From the IMG/VR virus record IMGVR_UViG_3300046328_000130, positions 1 through 26,626 of that record: a stretch of 26,626 bases of DNA, one strand, 5' to 3'. The stretch is from a virus. The position numbers and the translations under genes were made by a program. Position 1 is the first letter of the stretch. Every line of letters begins with the position of its first letter. Under the pieces are notes generated by a model. It saw only the letters and a program-made list of their open reading frames with translations, had not been told where the DNA came from and ran no database searches. Positions 8,354 through 15,450 of this stretch are shown here, in pieces.

Positions 8354-8836
8354 ATGGCTGTATTTTCGCAAAACACCCTTACGCAAGTAAGCGGCTTCAA
8401 CAACCCAATCATTGCTGGTGAACTTGTATGGAACCAGAAAACGTATTGGAATCTCTCACTTAACACCCTTGGTGTGCCAATCAACCTGACTGGCGTAACC
8501 ATCGACGCTCAGATTGTTCGTCGTACTGTTTCAAACCTAAACGACACTCGCAATGGTTTGACATTTGATGTTGGCAACTACACCCCAACGCCAACCCCTG
8601 TTTCTCTTTCCATCACAAACCGCAATGATGCCGCAGGCTCGTTCACATTGGTAATTGATGACTCATCTTGGAGTCTGATTTCAAGCGACCCCGAGTTAGA
8701 CATCAACGCTGTTGATTGCGTTTGTTTTACTGGTCGCATCAAAATCAGCTTCCCCGCGACAACCCCAACACCCGCAGAGGACAACATCATTTTCTTGATG
8801 TTCTTGGTTCGCTCTGATGGTGTGGTTGTTGTTTAA
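8354..8836 (+). CDS. BppU-like / upper baseplate or fibre-base protein
   Basis: 160 residues. The segment G-V-P-I-N-L-T-G-V-T-I-D-A-Q-I-V-R-R (about 39-56) matches the opening of the immunoglobulin-like N-terminal domain in BppU-type baseplate proteins, where a polymer-like strand is followed by a D/N-L-T-G turn. The rest alternates hydrophobic and polar residues like a beta sandwich and ends in hydrophobic F-L-V-R-S-D-G-V-V-V-V. It precedes the large fibre gene by nine bases and likely anchors or adapts that fibre. The family resemblance is a motif-level judgement. The ribosome binding site (AGGGA) lies in a hairpin. Confidence 0.6.
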   Translation: MAVFSQNTLTQVSGFNNPIIAGELVWNQKTYWNLSLNTLGVPINLTGVTIDAQIVRRTVSNLNDTRNGLTFDVGNYTPTPTPVSLSITNRNDAAGSFTLVIDDSSWSLISSDPELDINAVDCVCFTGRIKISFPATTPTPAEDNIIFLMFLVRSDGVVVV

Positions 8837-8845
8837 GGGGATGAC

Positions 8846-11575
8846 ATGGCAAATATTTCTGTGGTGGTGCAGGACGCTAACAACGTCCAACTGAACTTGA
8901 CTCCTGCTCCTGCAACAACTTTGATTGCAGAAGGTGGAAATAACGTAACACTAGAGCTGACGCCAACGCCAACTCAAGTCATTGAACTTGATCGCGGCGT
9001 GGCTGGTGTAGGTATTGCAAGCGTATCTGTTGTCAGCATTTCAGGCTCTCAATACCTTCGCATTGTCTTTACGAATGGCTCAACATCTGATGTTGGCCCA
9101 ATTGCGACATCGACATATTTTGGCGTCTCTCCGATTGTTGTCACTGGCGACCAGATTTCATTAAGCACAGTGCCTCTTACGTTGGGTGGCACAGGTGCAA
9201 CGACTGCCCCTGCTGCAAGAACCAACCTTGGACTTGGGACAATTGCAACTCAAAATGCAAACGCTGTGGCGATTACAGGCGGCTCAGTAACTGGCATCAC
9301 CGATTTGGCTATTGCCGATGGTGGCACTGGCGCGTCAACAGCCGCCAACGCTCGAACTAACCTTGGCCTTGGGACAATTGCAACGCAGGCTTCCAGCGCA
9401 GTCTCAATCACTGGTGGCTCAATCACAGGCATTACTGATTTGGCGATTGCTGACGGTGGAACAGGCGCCTCTACCGCTGCAAACGCTCGCACCAACCTTG
9501 GCCTTGGCTCTGCCGCCGTATTGACCGCAGGAGCTGCTTTAGGCGCCGCAACGCTTGATGCTGGTGGCACTGTACCCCTATCTCAAATTCCAGCCTCTAT
9601 TCAAGGCGGAGTGAGCTACCAAGGCGCATGGAATGCTTCGACAAACTCCCCAACGCTAACATCAAGCGTAGGCTCTAAGGGTTATTACTACGTTGTCAGC
9701 GTTGCTGGTTCAACCAACTTAAACGGCGTGACCGATTGGAACATTGGCGATTGGGCCATTTTCAATGGAACCGTTTGGGAGCAGATTGACAACACTGACG
9801 CTGTGACTTCGGTAAACGGGCTTACAGGAACGGTTGTCTTAACGGCTTCCAGCGTGGGCGCATTGGCAAGCGTAACTTCTGCTGATGGCAGTATTACGGT
9901 AAGTCAGGTAGGTACTGCTGTTGATTTGGCTGTGTCCGCTGCATCCCCCGCTTCAACTTTGCTTTTGCAAGTCAGAAACAACTCTGGCGCAACAATGACA
10001 AAGGGTACGGTCGTTTATGTGAACGGCGCCGTGGGCCAACTGCCAACCATTGCAAAGGCTTTGGCAACATCTGATGCCACATCTGCTCAAACGCAAGGCT
10101 TGGTGACTGCCGATATTTCAAATAACTCCAATGGCTATGTGACCATTGTTGGTTTGGTGACTAACCTTGATACCTCTGCCTACACTGACGGGCAGCAACT
10201 TTATCTGAGCGGCACAACGGCTGGTGCAATGACACCCACAAAGCTTTATGCGCCAATTCATTTGGTTTATGTTGGCGTCGTCACTCACGCCCATCCAACT
10301 CAAGGCAAGATTCAAGTCAAAGTCCAAAACGGATATGAGTTGGACGAAATCCACAACGTCAGCGCACAGACCCCAAGCAACGGGCAAACCATTGTTTACA
10401 ACAGCACGACAAGTTTGTGGGAGCAAAACACTGTTTCCTTGACCGTGGGTGTAAACGGAACCTTGCCCGTATCAAACGGCGGCACAGGCGCAACAACCCG
10501 TCAAGACGCAATGGATACTCTTGCTGGGGCTGTAACGTCTGGTCAATACTTGCGCGGCAACGGCACTGACGTTCTCATGTCAGCTATCCAAGCTGCGGAT
10601 GTGCCTACGCTCAATCAAAATACAACAGGTTCTGCGGCGACTCTTACAACTGGTCGCACCATTGCAATCACTGGCGACTTGACTTATACCAGCGGCTCGT
10701 TTAACGGTTCCGCAAACGTAACTGGCACAGGAACTCTTGCCGCAAGCGGCGTAACGGCTGGTTCGTACACAACTGCAAACATCACAGTTGACGCAAAAGG
10801 GCGAGTCACCGCAGCATCAAGCGGCGCTGGTGGCGGCGTTACAAGCGTTACAGGCACTGCGCCTGTTGTTTCAAGCGGTGGTACAACTCCAGCAATTAGC
10901 ATGGCTGCGGCATCTTCGGGTGTAAACGGTTACATGACTGGCACATACGCCACCAAATTGGACGGGATTGCCGCTGGCGCAACAGCCAACACGGGAACCG
11001 TTACATCCATCACGGCTGGCACTGGTTTGTCTGGTGGAACAATTACTACAAGCGGAACTATTGCTCTTGCAAACACAACGGTTACGGCAGGATCCTACAC
11101 AACAGCAAACTTTACCGTGGATGCGCAAGGTCGAATTACTGCTGCGTCAAACGGCTCTGGAGGCGGAGTAATTGGCACAAACACCCAAGTCGCTTACAAC
11201 AACGCTGGAACAATGGCTGGTTCTGCCAACCTGACTTTTAACGGCACAAACCTGACTTGCGGCGGAACAGTTACAGCAAACTCTGATGAGTCATTAAAAA
11301 CAAATTGGCGCGGTTACTCTGATGACTTTGTTGAGCAGTTGGCAAAAATCAAGCACGGCACTTATGATCGTCTTGATGTTGAATTGACTCAAGACGGTGT
11401 GTCTGCTCAATCGTTACAAACCTTGCTGCCGCATTCTGTGCTTGTTGGCGAAAATGGAATTTTGTCTGTTGCTTATGGCAACGCGGCTTTAGTTTCTGTC
11501 ATTAAACTTGCAGAACGCTTGTTGGCCGCAGAGTCTCGTATTGAACAACTTGAACAACTTTTGAAAGCAAAGTGA
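8846..11575 (+). CDS. Large tail fibre with C-terminal S74 intramolecular chaperone
   Basis: 909 residues with a clear AAGGGG site. The shaft has repeated G-G-T-G-A-(S/T)-T units followed by A-R-T-N-L-G-L-G, then two copies of V-T-A-G-S-Y-T-T-A-N-(I/F)-T-V-D-A-(K/Q)-G-R, all typical of trimeric fibres. The C-terminus from Ser813 (S-D-E-S-L-K) to residue 909 matches the peptidase S74 chaperone: A-Q-S-L-Q-T-L-L-P near the middle, L-S-V-A-Y-G-N-A-A-L-V, and a final heptad helix I-E-Q-L-E-Q-L-L. In this family the chaperone drives trimerisation and cuts itself off before the Ser. Probably a side fibre that binds surface glycans. Confidence 0.9.
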   Translation: MANISVVVQDANNVQLNLTPAPATTLIAEGGNNVTLELTPTPTQVIELDRGVAGVGIASVSVVSISGSQYLRIVFTNGSTSDVGPIATSTYFGVSPIVVTGDQISLSTVPLTLGGTGATTAPAARTNLGLGTIATQNANAVAITGGSVTGITDLAIADGGTGASTAANARTNLGLGTIATQASSAVSITGGSITGITDLAIADGGTGASTAANARTNLGLGSAAVLTAGAALGAATLDAGGTVPLSQIPASIQGGVSYQGAWNASTNSPTLTSSVGSKGYYYVVSVAGSTNLNGVTDWNIGDWAIFNGTVWEQIDNTDAVTSVNGLTGTVVLTASSVGALASVTSADGSITVSQVGTAVDLAVSAASPASTLLLQVRNNSGATMTKGTVVYVNGAVGQLPTIAKALATSDATSAQTQGLVTADISNNSNGYVTIVGLVTNLDTSAYTDGQQLYLSGTTAGAMTPTKLYAPIHLVYVGVVTHAHPTQGKIQVKVQNGYELDEIHNVSAQTPSNGQTIVYNSTTSLWEQNTVSLTVGVNGTLPVSNGGTGATTRQDAMDTLAGAVTSGQYLRGNGTDVLMSAIQAADVPTLNQNTTGSAATLTTGRTIAITGDLTYTSGSFNGSANVTGTGTLAASGVTAGSYTTANITVDAKGRVTAASSGAGGGVTSVTGTAPVVSSGGTTPAISMAAASSGVNGYMTGTYATKLDGIAAGATANTGTVTSITAGTGLSGGTITTSGTIALANTTVTAGSYTTANFTVDAQGRITAASNGSGGGVIGTNTQVAYNNAGTMAGSANLTFNGTNLTCGGTVTANSDESLKTNWRGYSDDFVEQLAKIKHGTYDRLDVELTQDGVSAQSLQTLLPHSVLVGENGILSVAYGNAALVSVIKLAERLLAAESRIEQLEQLLKAK
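9293..9508 (+). repeat. Internal protein repeat in the fibre shaft (two 27-codon copies)
   Basis: Bases 9293-9373 and 9428-9508 encode the same 27 residues, starting G-I-T-D-L-A-I-A-D-G-G-T-G and ending A-R-T-N-L-G-L-G. By direct comparison 15 of 27 codons differ, all at synonymous positions, and no residue differs. Confidence 0.9.
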
Positions 11576-11754
11576 TGGCAACGATTGATGCAACTGATGC
11601 ACGACTCTCAACCCATGAAGAAATTTGCGCATTACGCTACGAGATCATTAACGCCAGACTCAAGCGCATGGAGACCATCATGATTGCTTGTGCTGGAACA
11701 ATGATCTTGAGCATGGGGGGCGCTGTGTTTGCCCTGATAACACACATCAAGTAA
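11575..11754 (+). CDS. Small membrane protein with N-terminal coiled coil (XhlA-like layout)
   Basis: 59 residues from the ATG at 11575, which overlaps the fibre stop (TGATG); a GTG three bases earlier is possible. Residues 8-34 form a charged amphipathic helix (A-R-L-S-T-H-E-E-I-C-A-L-R-Y-E-I). One transmembrane helix follows (about 35-57, I-M-I-A-C-A-G-T-M-I-L-S-M-G-G-A). This helix-plus-TM plan resembles small XhlA-type lysis proteins. Placed upstream of the holin and endolysin, it may belong to lysis control, but lysis function is inferred from layout and location. Confidence 0.7.
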   Translation: MATIDATDARLSTHEEICALRYEIINARLKRMETIMIACAGTMILSMGGAVFALITHIK

Positions 11755-11755
11755 T

Positions 11756-12484
11756 ATGCTTGACCCAATCACAATTGGGTTGGCCATCAAGGCAATGCAG
11801 GGTGCTTTTCATGGCATCCAATACTGCTGTGAAGCCTTGTCAGACGGCAAGGTTCAGGTTCAGAAAATAAAAAAGGCAGCGGAAGATGCTCAGGCCATCG
11901 TAAAAGAGGTCAAGGGTATTTGGTCTGTTGTCCGTGGATTGTTTGGAGCAGCTCCGCATAAAGCAGAATCAGCTTCGAACACTCAAAGCTCACCAAATGA
12001 GCCTGCTAAACCAAAGCCAAAAGAAGTGTTCATCAAACACATTCCCACTGAGGCAGAAATTGTCCAACAGTTTGTAAACCATGTTGGTGATTTCTATCAC
12101 CATCACAGAGAGTTGTCAGAGCTGTACGACACAAAATCTGAGGAGGTCTATGCAATGGATAGACCAGACCCAAGAGACATTTTGCTGCTGTCTCAAATCA
12201 AACACGAGCTTGATGGCGCGTACATGAAACTAAGTGGGATGATGCGCGGCGCTCATGTTCCTCCGCAGCTTGGCCCTCTATGGGACAACTTCAACAGAAT
12301 ATACGAAGACGCCAAAGATAAGCAGGCTGCAAGACGTGAACGTGAACGCATTAGGAAGCAACAGGACTCATGGACAAAAGAGGAAGAACTCATGCAAAGG
12401 TGGGAGTTCTCAATCGCAATGTTCGTGACGTTTTTGTTCTTGATAGAAATATGGGCTATATGGATAAACTCGTTTACAGATTGA
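11756..12484 (+). CDS. Unknown protein with C-terminal membrane anchor
   Basis: 242 residues, beginning two bases after the previous stop. The N-terminus (M-L-D-P-I-T-I-G-L-A-I-K-A-M-Q-G-A-F) is a short amphipathic helix, followed by a Lys-rich helical region and a Pro/Ser linker. A helical domain with several His and Tyr residues (V-N-H-V-G-D-F-Y-H-H-H) comes next, then a charged stretch (about 185-210, R-R-E-R-E-R-I-R-K). One C-terminal transmembrane segment (about 220-238) suggests a tail-anchored protein. I have no family name with a known function. Its position before the lysis genes suggests a membrane or lysis-associated role. Confidence 0.65.
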   Translation: MLDPITIGLAIKAMQGAFHGIQYCCEALSDGKVQVQKIKKAAEDAQAIVKEVKGIWSVVRGLFGAAPHKAESASNTQSSPNEPAKPKPKEVFIKHIPTEAEIVQQFVNHVGDFYHHHRELSELYDTKSEEVYAMDRPDPRDILLLSQIKHELDGAYMKLSGMMRGAHVPPQLGPLWDNFNRIYEDAKDKQAARRERERIRKQQDSWTKEEELMQRWEFSIAMFVTFLFLIEIWAIWINSFTD

Positions 12485-12654
12485 TTGTGGGCTTGGCTTG
12501 CCTAATATTGGCAATCATTCTCATGGTCACACCAATCGTCACCAAGATGTTTATTGAAATGGACAGGCGTGAGAAACGCATGGCCGACTTGGAAAAGCGA
12601 CTACAAAAAAAGATAGAACAGTTTGAACAACCTGATAAATCGAAAGGCGAATGA
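12460..12654 (+). CDS. Small single-pass membrane protein near the lysis genes
   Basis: 64 residues from the ATG at 12460. The longest open frame starts at 12370, but that would overlap the upstream gene by over 100 bases with an atypical basic extension; ATG 12451 is the other candidate. A transmembrane helix (about 6-26, V-Y-R-L-I-V-G-L-A-C-L-I-L-A-I-I-L) is followed by a charged heptad helix (M-D-R-R-E-K-R-M-A-D-L-E-K-R-L). The N-terminal anchor plus coiled coil recalls small accessory lysis proteins such as i-spanins, but no matching outer-membrane lipoprotein lies here. Lysis role is inference. Confidence 0.6.
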   Translation: MDKLVYRLIVGLACLILAIILMVTPIVTKMFIEMDRREKRMADLEKRLQKKIEQFEQPDKSKGE

Positions 12655-13157
12655 TGCTATCTTTAATTTCCACCCTTGGTGGCCTGCTTTTATCTGGCTT
12701 GCCAGAGCTTCTCAAAATCTTCCAAAGTAAAAACGACCAAAAGCATGAAGTTGAATTGGCCCGTATCCAGACAGAGCGTGAGTTGGCTTTGGCCGCTCAA
12801 GGTTTTGCTGCTCAGGCCAAGGTTGAGGAGCTGCGCACAGACCAAGTTTCGATTCAAGCCGAAGCCGCAATGACTCAGGCTGCTTATCAACATGAGGCAA
12901 GGGTGCTGGAGAAGGCGGCAGGGTGGGTTTCGACCTACGTTGGTACTGTGCGCCCTACCATCACCTATTTGTTCGTCCTAGAACTTGTTTTTATCAATGC
13001 TGGCCTTGGCTACTATGTTTGGACTCATCCAACCATGATTACAAACGTTGATGACCTCATTCGTATTGGCAACGAGATTTTCAGCGATGATGAAATGGCA
13101 ATGCTTGGCGGCATTATTGGCTACTGGTTTGGGTCGCGCGGCTACAACAAGAAATGA
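12654..13157 (+). CDS. Holin of the 3-TM type
   Basis: 167 residues from ATG 12654; ATG 12651 is also possible, but AAGG is better spaced to 12654 (6 bases versus 3). A hydrophobic start (about 1-20) leads into a long Gln/Glu/Ala-rich helix. Then come R-P-T-I-T-Y-L-F-V-L-E-L-V-F (about 104-117) and a final membrane-like I-G-Y-W-F-G-S-R-G motif. This is the pattern of the GTA_holin_3TM family. Holins assemble in the inner membrane and open holes that release endolysin at a set time. It is directly upstream of the endolysin and overlaps it by ATGA, which supports the call. Confidence 0.82.
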   Translation: MLSLISTLGGLLLSGLPELLKIFQSKNDQKHEVELARIQTERELALAAQGFAAQAKVEELRTDQVSIQAEAAMTQAAYQHEARVLEKAAGWVSTYVGTVRPTITYLFVLELVFINAGLGYYVWTHPTMITNVDDLIRIGNEIFSDDEMAMLGGIIGYWFGSRGYNKK

Positions 13158-13675
13158 TTACCAGCAACCACGGCATCGAACTGATGCACAAGTTTGAAGG
13201 CTATCGTGACAAGCCTTACCAATGCAGCGCCGCCATGTGGACGATAGGTTGGGGTCATGTGATCTATCAAGACCAGATCAAATACCCTATTGTTCGCAAG
13301 GAAGGTTACACAGGGATTCTCAGACCTGAGTATCCATTACGACCAGAAGACAACAGAGTGTGGAGCAAGGATGAACTCGTTAAGATATTCCGAAATGACC
13401 TCAATTCTTTTGAACGTGGTGTTCTTAGACTTGCTCCCAATCTTGTTGGTCGTCAAGGTGCTTTCGACGCTTGCGTTGCGTTTTCCTTCAATGTTGGATT
13501 GGGGAATTTTCAGCGGTCTACTATTCGGATGAAGATTGGTAGAGGGGAATGGGACGCCGCTGCGGAGGCGTTTATGAGTTGGACAAAGGCAGGCGGAAAA
13601 GAGCTACGTGGCCTTGTGCTTCGTCGCACTGCTGAACGCAAACTCTTTGAGTCATCTAACGAGAAAGAAGAATGA
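13154..13675 (+). CDS. Endolysin, GH24 lysozyme (muramidase)
   Basis: 173 residues, ATGA-coupled to the holin. It cleaves the glycan strands of peptidoglycan. The active-site region gives the GH24 triad: E15 in F-E-G, C24, and T30 in W-T-I-G-W-G-H. Spacing is E-x8-C-x5-T, the T4 lysozyme spacing with Cys at the Asp20 position. The second half has A-F-S-F-N-V-G-L-G-N-F (about 113-123) and R-G-L-V-L-R-R-T-A-E-R-K-L-F, both typical. There is no signal peptide or SAR anchor, so export should depend on the holin. A loop after the active site (about 35-62) is longer than in T4 lysozyme. Confidence 0.93.
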   Translation: MITSNHGIELMHKFEGYRDKPYQCSAAMWTIGWGHVIYQDQIKYPIVRKEGYTGILRPEYPLRPEDNRVWSKDELVKIFRNDLNSFERGVLRLAPNLVGRQGAFDACVAFSFNVGLGNFQRSTIRMKIGRGEWDAAAEAFMSWTKAGGKELRGLVLRRTAERKLFESSNEKEE

Positions 13676-13776
13676 TTGCGATTGAGAATGACGCAACAGA
13701 AAGCGTCACGATCGTGAACATGAACCCGATTAAGTTAATGATGTTTTCCAACGTTGTGCTCCCTTGCTTCGCCTAA
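13672..13776 (+). CDS. Possible 34-residue protein coupled to the endolysin
   Basis: An ORF starting in an ATGA overlap with the endolysin stop, preceded by a purine-rich stretch. It encodes 34 residues, mildly hydrophobic near the end (I-K-L-M-M-F-S-N-V-V-L), with no recognised motif. Its 3' end overlaps the converging gene at 13735 by 42 bases. The overlap start favours a real gene; size and convergence argue against it. Confidence 0.3.
   Translation: MIAIENDATESVTIVNMNPIKLMMFSNVVLPCFA
13706..13717. repeat. 12-bp perfect palindrome at the convergent junction
   Basis: TCACGATCGTGA reads the same on both strands and lies where the late + operon meets the early - block. No T-run follows on either strand, so it is not a standard terminator. 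A protein binding site or chance are both possible. Confidence 0.5.
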
Positions 13777-13971
13777 TGTGTCAAAGTATTCATCGCAAAC
13801 CTTGCATCGTATAACGTGCTGAACGATTACACGAGCAAGGTTTTGCTGCCTACCCTGATAACCGCTCACGACTCGCGAATCTCCCCGTAGAGCCTTGACG
13901 CGCTCTAGATTGGGAGGCAACTTTTGATTGATTGATTTGTTCACGAGCTTCTGCGAAATAGTCCAAGTCAC
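13735..13971 (-). CDS. Small zinc-finger-like protein, likely downstream part of a split gene
   Basis: 78 residues from a GTG at 13971 with no convincing ribosome binding site. The C-terminus holds C-K-V-C (about 57-60) followed by H-N-V-G-K-H-H (about 73-79), a C2H2-type arrangement that could bind zinc and nucleic acid. The first residues overlap the 13850-14083 gene in another frame, and the stretch from about residue 16 reads as the natural continuation of that gene. Removing one 4-base unit of a GATT x3 repeat at 13926-13937 would join the two into one protein of about 114 residues. So this is either a separate gene or the second half of a frameshifted one. Confidence 0.55.
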   Translation of the reverse strand: MTWTISQKLVNKSINQKLPPNLERVKALRGDSRVVSGYQGRQQNLARVIVQHVIRCKVCDEYFDTLGEAREHNVGKHH

Positions 13972-14083
13972 CGCTCAAGTTTAACTTTGGCGCGGGTGGC
14001 CTTGGTTTTGTTTTACGGGTCTTTGGCTTTTCAGGTTCATCCCATTTGGGCCAAGGAGCGTTTGGGGCCAATACCGTTTTCAT
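13850..14083 (-). CDS. Small basic, Pro-rich protein, likely N-terminal part of a split gene
   Basis: 77 residues, beginning in an overlap with the stop of the upstream gene and preceded by a purine-rich AAGAAG site. Residues 1-35 are Pro/Lys/Arg-rich (K-P-K-T-R-K-T-K-P-R-P-P-A-P-K), followed by D-L-D-Y-F-A-E-A-R-E-Q-I-N-Q. After that the frame runs into a low-complexity Ser/Arg tail that looks out of frame. The change happens at a GATT x3 tandem repeat (AATC on this strand). A single-unit contraction would continue into the zinc-finger-like frame of 13735-13971. The N-terminal part looks coding; the tail probably is not the ancestral sequence. Confidence 0.55.
   Translation of the reverse strand: MKTVLAPNAPWPKWDEPEKPKTRKTKPRPPAPKLNLSGDLDYFAEAREQINQSKVASQSRARQGSTGRFASRERLSG
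13926..13937. repeat. GATT x3 tandem repeat at the frame break
   Basis: Three exact GATT units (AATC on the coding strand) lie where the 14083 frame should pass into the 13971 frame. A change of one 4-base unit shifts the reading frame by one, so the repeat could switch or break the gene. Confidence 0.75.
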
Positions 14084-14283
14084 TTTTTCTTCTTTGGCAT
14101 ACCAGCCATAGCGTAAGTGTAAAACTCGGTTGGTTCAAGTGATGGCTTTTTGGAGCGAGAGACTGCGCCATACTTTTTGCCATTTGTGATTTGGTCTGCT
14201 TCTTTGCGGATAACAGACATGAACTCAGGCATATACGTTTTAACGTATGCAGGATGGAATGCGTTAATCAAGAGAGAATCCAA
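14080..14283 (-). CDS. Unknown small basic phage protein
   Basis: Up to 67 residues from a TTG at 14283. In-frame ATGs at 14232 and 14220 are alternatives, giving shorter products, and no candidate has a clear ribosome binding site. Visible features are a K-E-A-D-Q-I-T-N-G-K-K-Y-G segment, an F-Y-T-Y-A-M-A-G stretch and a basic end P-K-K-K-K. It overlaps the next gene. I recognise no family. Confidence 0.5.
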   Translation of the reverse strand: MDSLLINAFHPAYVKTYMPEFMSVIRKEADQITNGKKYGAVSRSKKPSLEPTEFYTYAMAGMPKKKK

Positions 14284-14342
14284 TCTACAAAGGCGGCAAA
14301 TAGAACAATGAAAAAGAGAAGGTGTGTGTCCGTTATTTGCAT
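14268..14342 (-). CDS. Possible 24-residue membrane peptide
   Basis: A 24-residue ORF from ATG 14342, which overlaps the end of the winged-helix gene and has AGAGAG upstream. After M-Q-I-T-D-T-H it is almost entirely hydrophobic (L-L-F-F-I-V-L-F-A-A-F-V-D-W-I-L-S), enough for one membrane helix. A longer frame from 14489 exists, but its first part is an antisense-like overlap with the neighbour. Coding is plausible but unproven. Confidence 0.35.
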   Translation of the reverse strand: MQITDTHLLFFIVLFAAFVDWILS

Positions 14343-14707
14343 TTCATAACTCTCTGTTGACGACCTGATCGGCCAACTCTGGTTCCCTCGATTTCTATGT
14401 AATCCTTCTCCAACAGTGCCTTGTATCTTGCTGTGACGCTTGAATAGGGGAGCGTGGGGAAAAGTTCTAGAACTTGGTCGCTTATACATCCGTTGTCTCC
14501 AAATGATTTGATGGCTTCATAGACCATCTTTTCTAGTTTTGTGGTGTCTACTTTTTCTGCTGCGTCAAATGATGTCTGTGGGTCGTTTCTGCGAAATAGT
14601 TTTGCAATGTGTGTTCCGAAATTCATCATGTCATATCCTGTTTTATAGGTGGGGGTACTCGCTGCGTCTGCACCGACCTTCTGGACAAGGACATCCAGTG
14701 TCATCAT
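14333..14707 (-). CDS. Winged-helix DNA-binding-type protein
   Basis: 124 residues from 14707; the paired ATGs at 14629/14626 with an upstream AGGAT are a good alternative start and would remove about 26 residues. The core reads D-P-Q-T-S-F-D-A-A-E-K-V-D (about 42-54), then a helix V-Y-E-A-I-K-S-F, a C-I-S-D-Q-V-L segment, and Y-S-S-V-T-A-R-Y-K-A-L (recognition helix), ending V-G-R-S-G-R-Q-Q-R-V. This is a pattern I associate with small phage winged-helix proteins that bind DNA. Its target is unknown. It sits in the early leftward block, consistent with regulation or replication. Confidence 0.7.
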   Translation of the reverse strand: MMTLDVLVQKVGADAASTPTYKTGYDMMNFGTHIAKLFRRNDPQTSFDAAEKVDTTKLEKMVYEAIKSFGDNGCISDQVLELFPTLPYSSVTARYKALLEKDYIEIEGTRVGRSGRQQRVMKCK

Positions 14708-14734
14708 GCAGCATCCGCTTTCCCCCCATGAAAC

Positions 14735-14950
14735 TTACTTCGTTTCTTCGATGTCCATTTGTTCTGGAGCTTTTGCATTCTCCACTGAGCAGCCTTTGCT
14801 GATTGCCTCAACCAAATCATCCTGTGTTGCCACACGGAGAGTCAGCATAGAGTTTGCAACGTGAGACAAAGCCTGTGAGCGAACACTTGCTTTGACTAAT
14901 CGAATGTCGCCACTTGGTGTGCCGACGAGATAGATGCGCTGTGTTGCCAT
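14735..14950 (-). CDS. Small conserved-type early protein
   Basis: 71 residues with a good AGGA site six bases before the ATG. It opens M-A-T-Q-R-I-Y-L-V-G-T and continues with R-L-V-K-A-S-V-R-S-Q-A-L-S-H-V-A, then V-A-T-Q-D-D-L-V-E-A-I and an acidic tail. The pattern looks like a widespread phage protein of unknown function, made of one alpha/beta unit. It lies just after the Gp157 gene and is probably co-transcribed with it. Confidence 0.7.
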   Translation of the reverse strand: MATQRIYLVGTPSGDIRLVKASVRSQALSHVANSMLTLRVATQDDLVEAISKGCSVENAKAPEQMDIEETK

Positions 14951-14958
14951 GTTGTGTC

Positions 14959-15450
14959 CTATTTAATGGTTAAACGATCTTTGCGAACGATCTGAGCGCC
15001 GCCAATAGCTTCGCCTGCCAAGATCGCATTCTTGATCTTGGTTTTGCTTGGCTCTGGTGGCTTTGGGTCGTTGCAAAGCTCAGGTGGAAAGGTTGCCCCT
15101 TCGTCAATCTCAACCGACTCGTCGCGGCCAACATACAGCTTCACTTCAAAAGAGCCATCATTGGCTTTAATCTCTGTGATGCCTGAGACTTTCATGTTGT
15201 CAGCAAGGTACTCACGAAGCCGTTTGGCCTTGTTTTCCCTTGATGTTTGGAGAGCCTTGATGCGCTTAATAGCGGTCTTGGCCTGTTCTGCTTCTGATTC
15301 AGTGTTCAACACATAGGCCGCAACCTGTTCGATTTTTGCGCCAAGAACAATGCGGTATGACTCGAACTCAGGTTTGGCTACGCCGTCCTCGTCAAACAGA
15401 TCGTCAAGCTGATTGCGAAACTCATGGCTAAGTTGATATAGGGATGTCAT
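14959..15450 (-). CDS. Siphovirus Gp157-family protein
   Basis: 163 residues; ATG at 15450 touches the stop of the upstream gene. The first half is a long helix pair with E-S-E-A-E-Q-A-K-T-A-I-K-R-I-K-A-L-Q (about 51-68), followed by R-E-N-K-A-K-R-L-R-E-Y-L. The second half is the typical beta part (K-V-S-G-I-T-E-I then F-E-V-K-L-Y-V) and ends with A-I-L-A-G-E-A-I-G-G-A-Q-I-V. These match the Gp157 family of early siphovirus genes, often next to ssDNA-binding and recombination genes, as here. The molecular function is not established. Confidence 0.85.
   Translation of the reverse strand: MTSLYQLSHEFRNQLDDLFDEDGVAKPEFESYRIVLGAKIEQVAAYVLNTESEAEQAKTAIKRIKALQTSRENKAKRLREYLADNMKVSGITEIKANDGSFEVKLYVGRDESVEIDEGATFPPELCNDPKPPEPSKTKIKNAILAGEAIGGAQIVRKDRLTIK

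Noticed and set aside
13926-13937. Programmed -1 ribosomal frameshift site
   Set aside because: The downstream frame is +1 relative to the upstream one, and no X-XXY-YYZ heptamer is in frame.
14539-14864. + strand ORFs opposite the winged-helix and 14735 genes
   Set aside because: Antisense to coding regions with good ribosome binding sites on the - strand; Cys/Ser-rich shadow composition.
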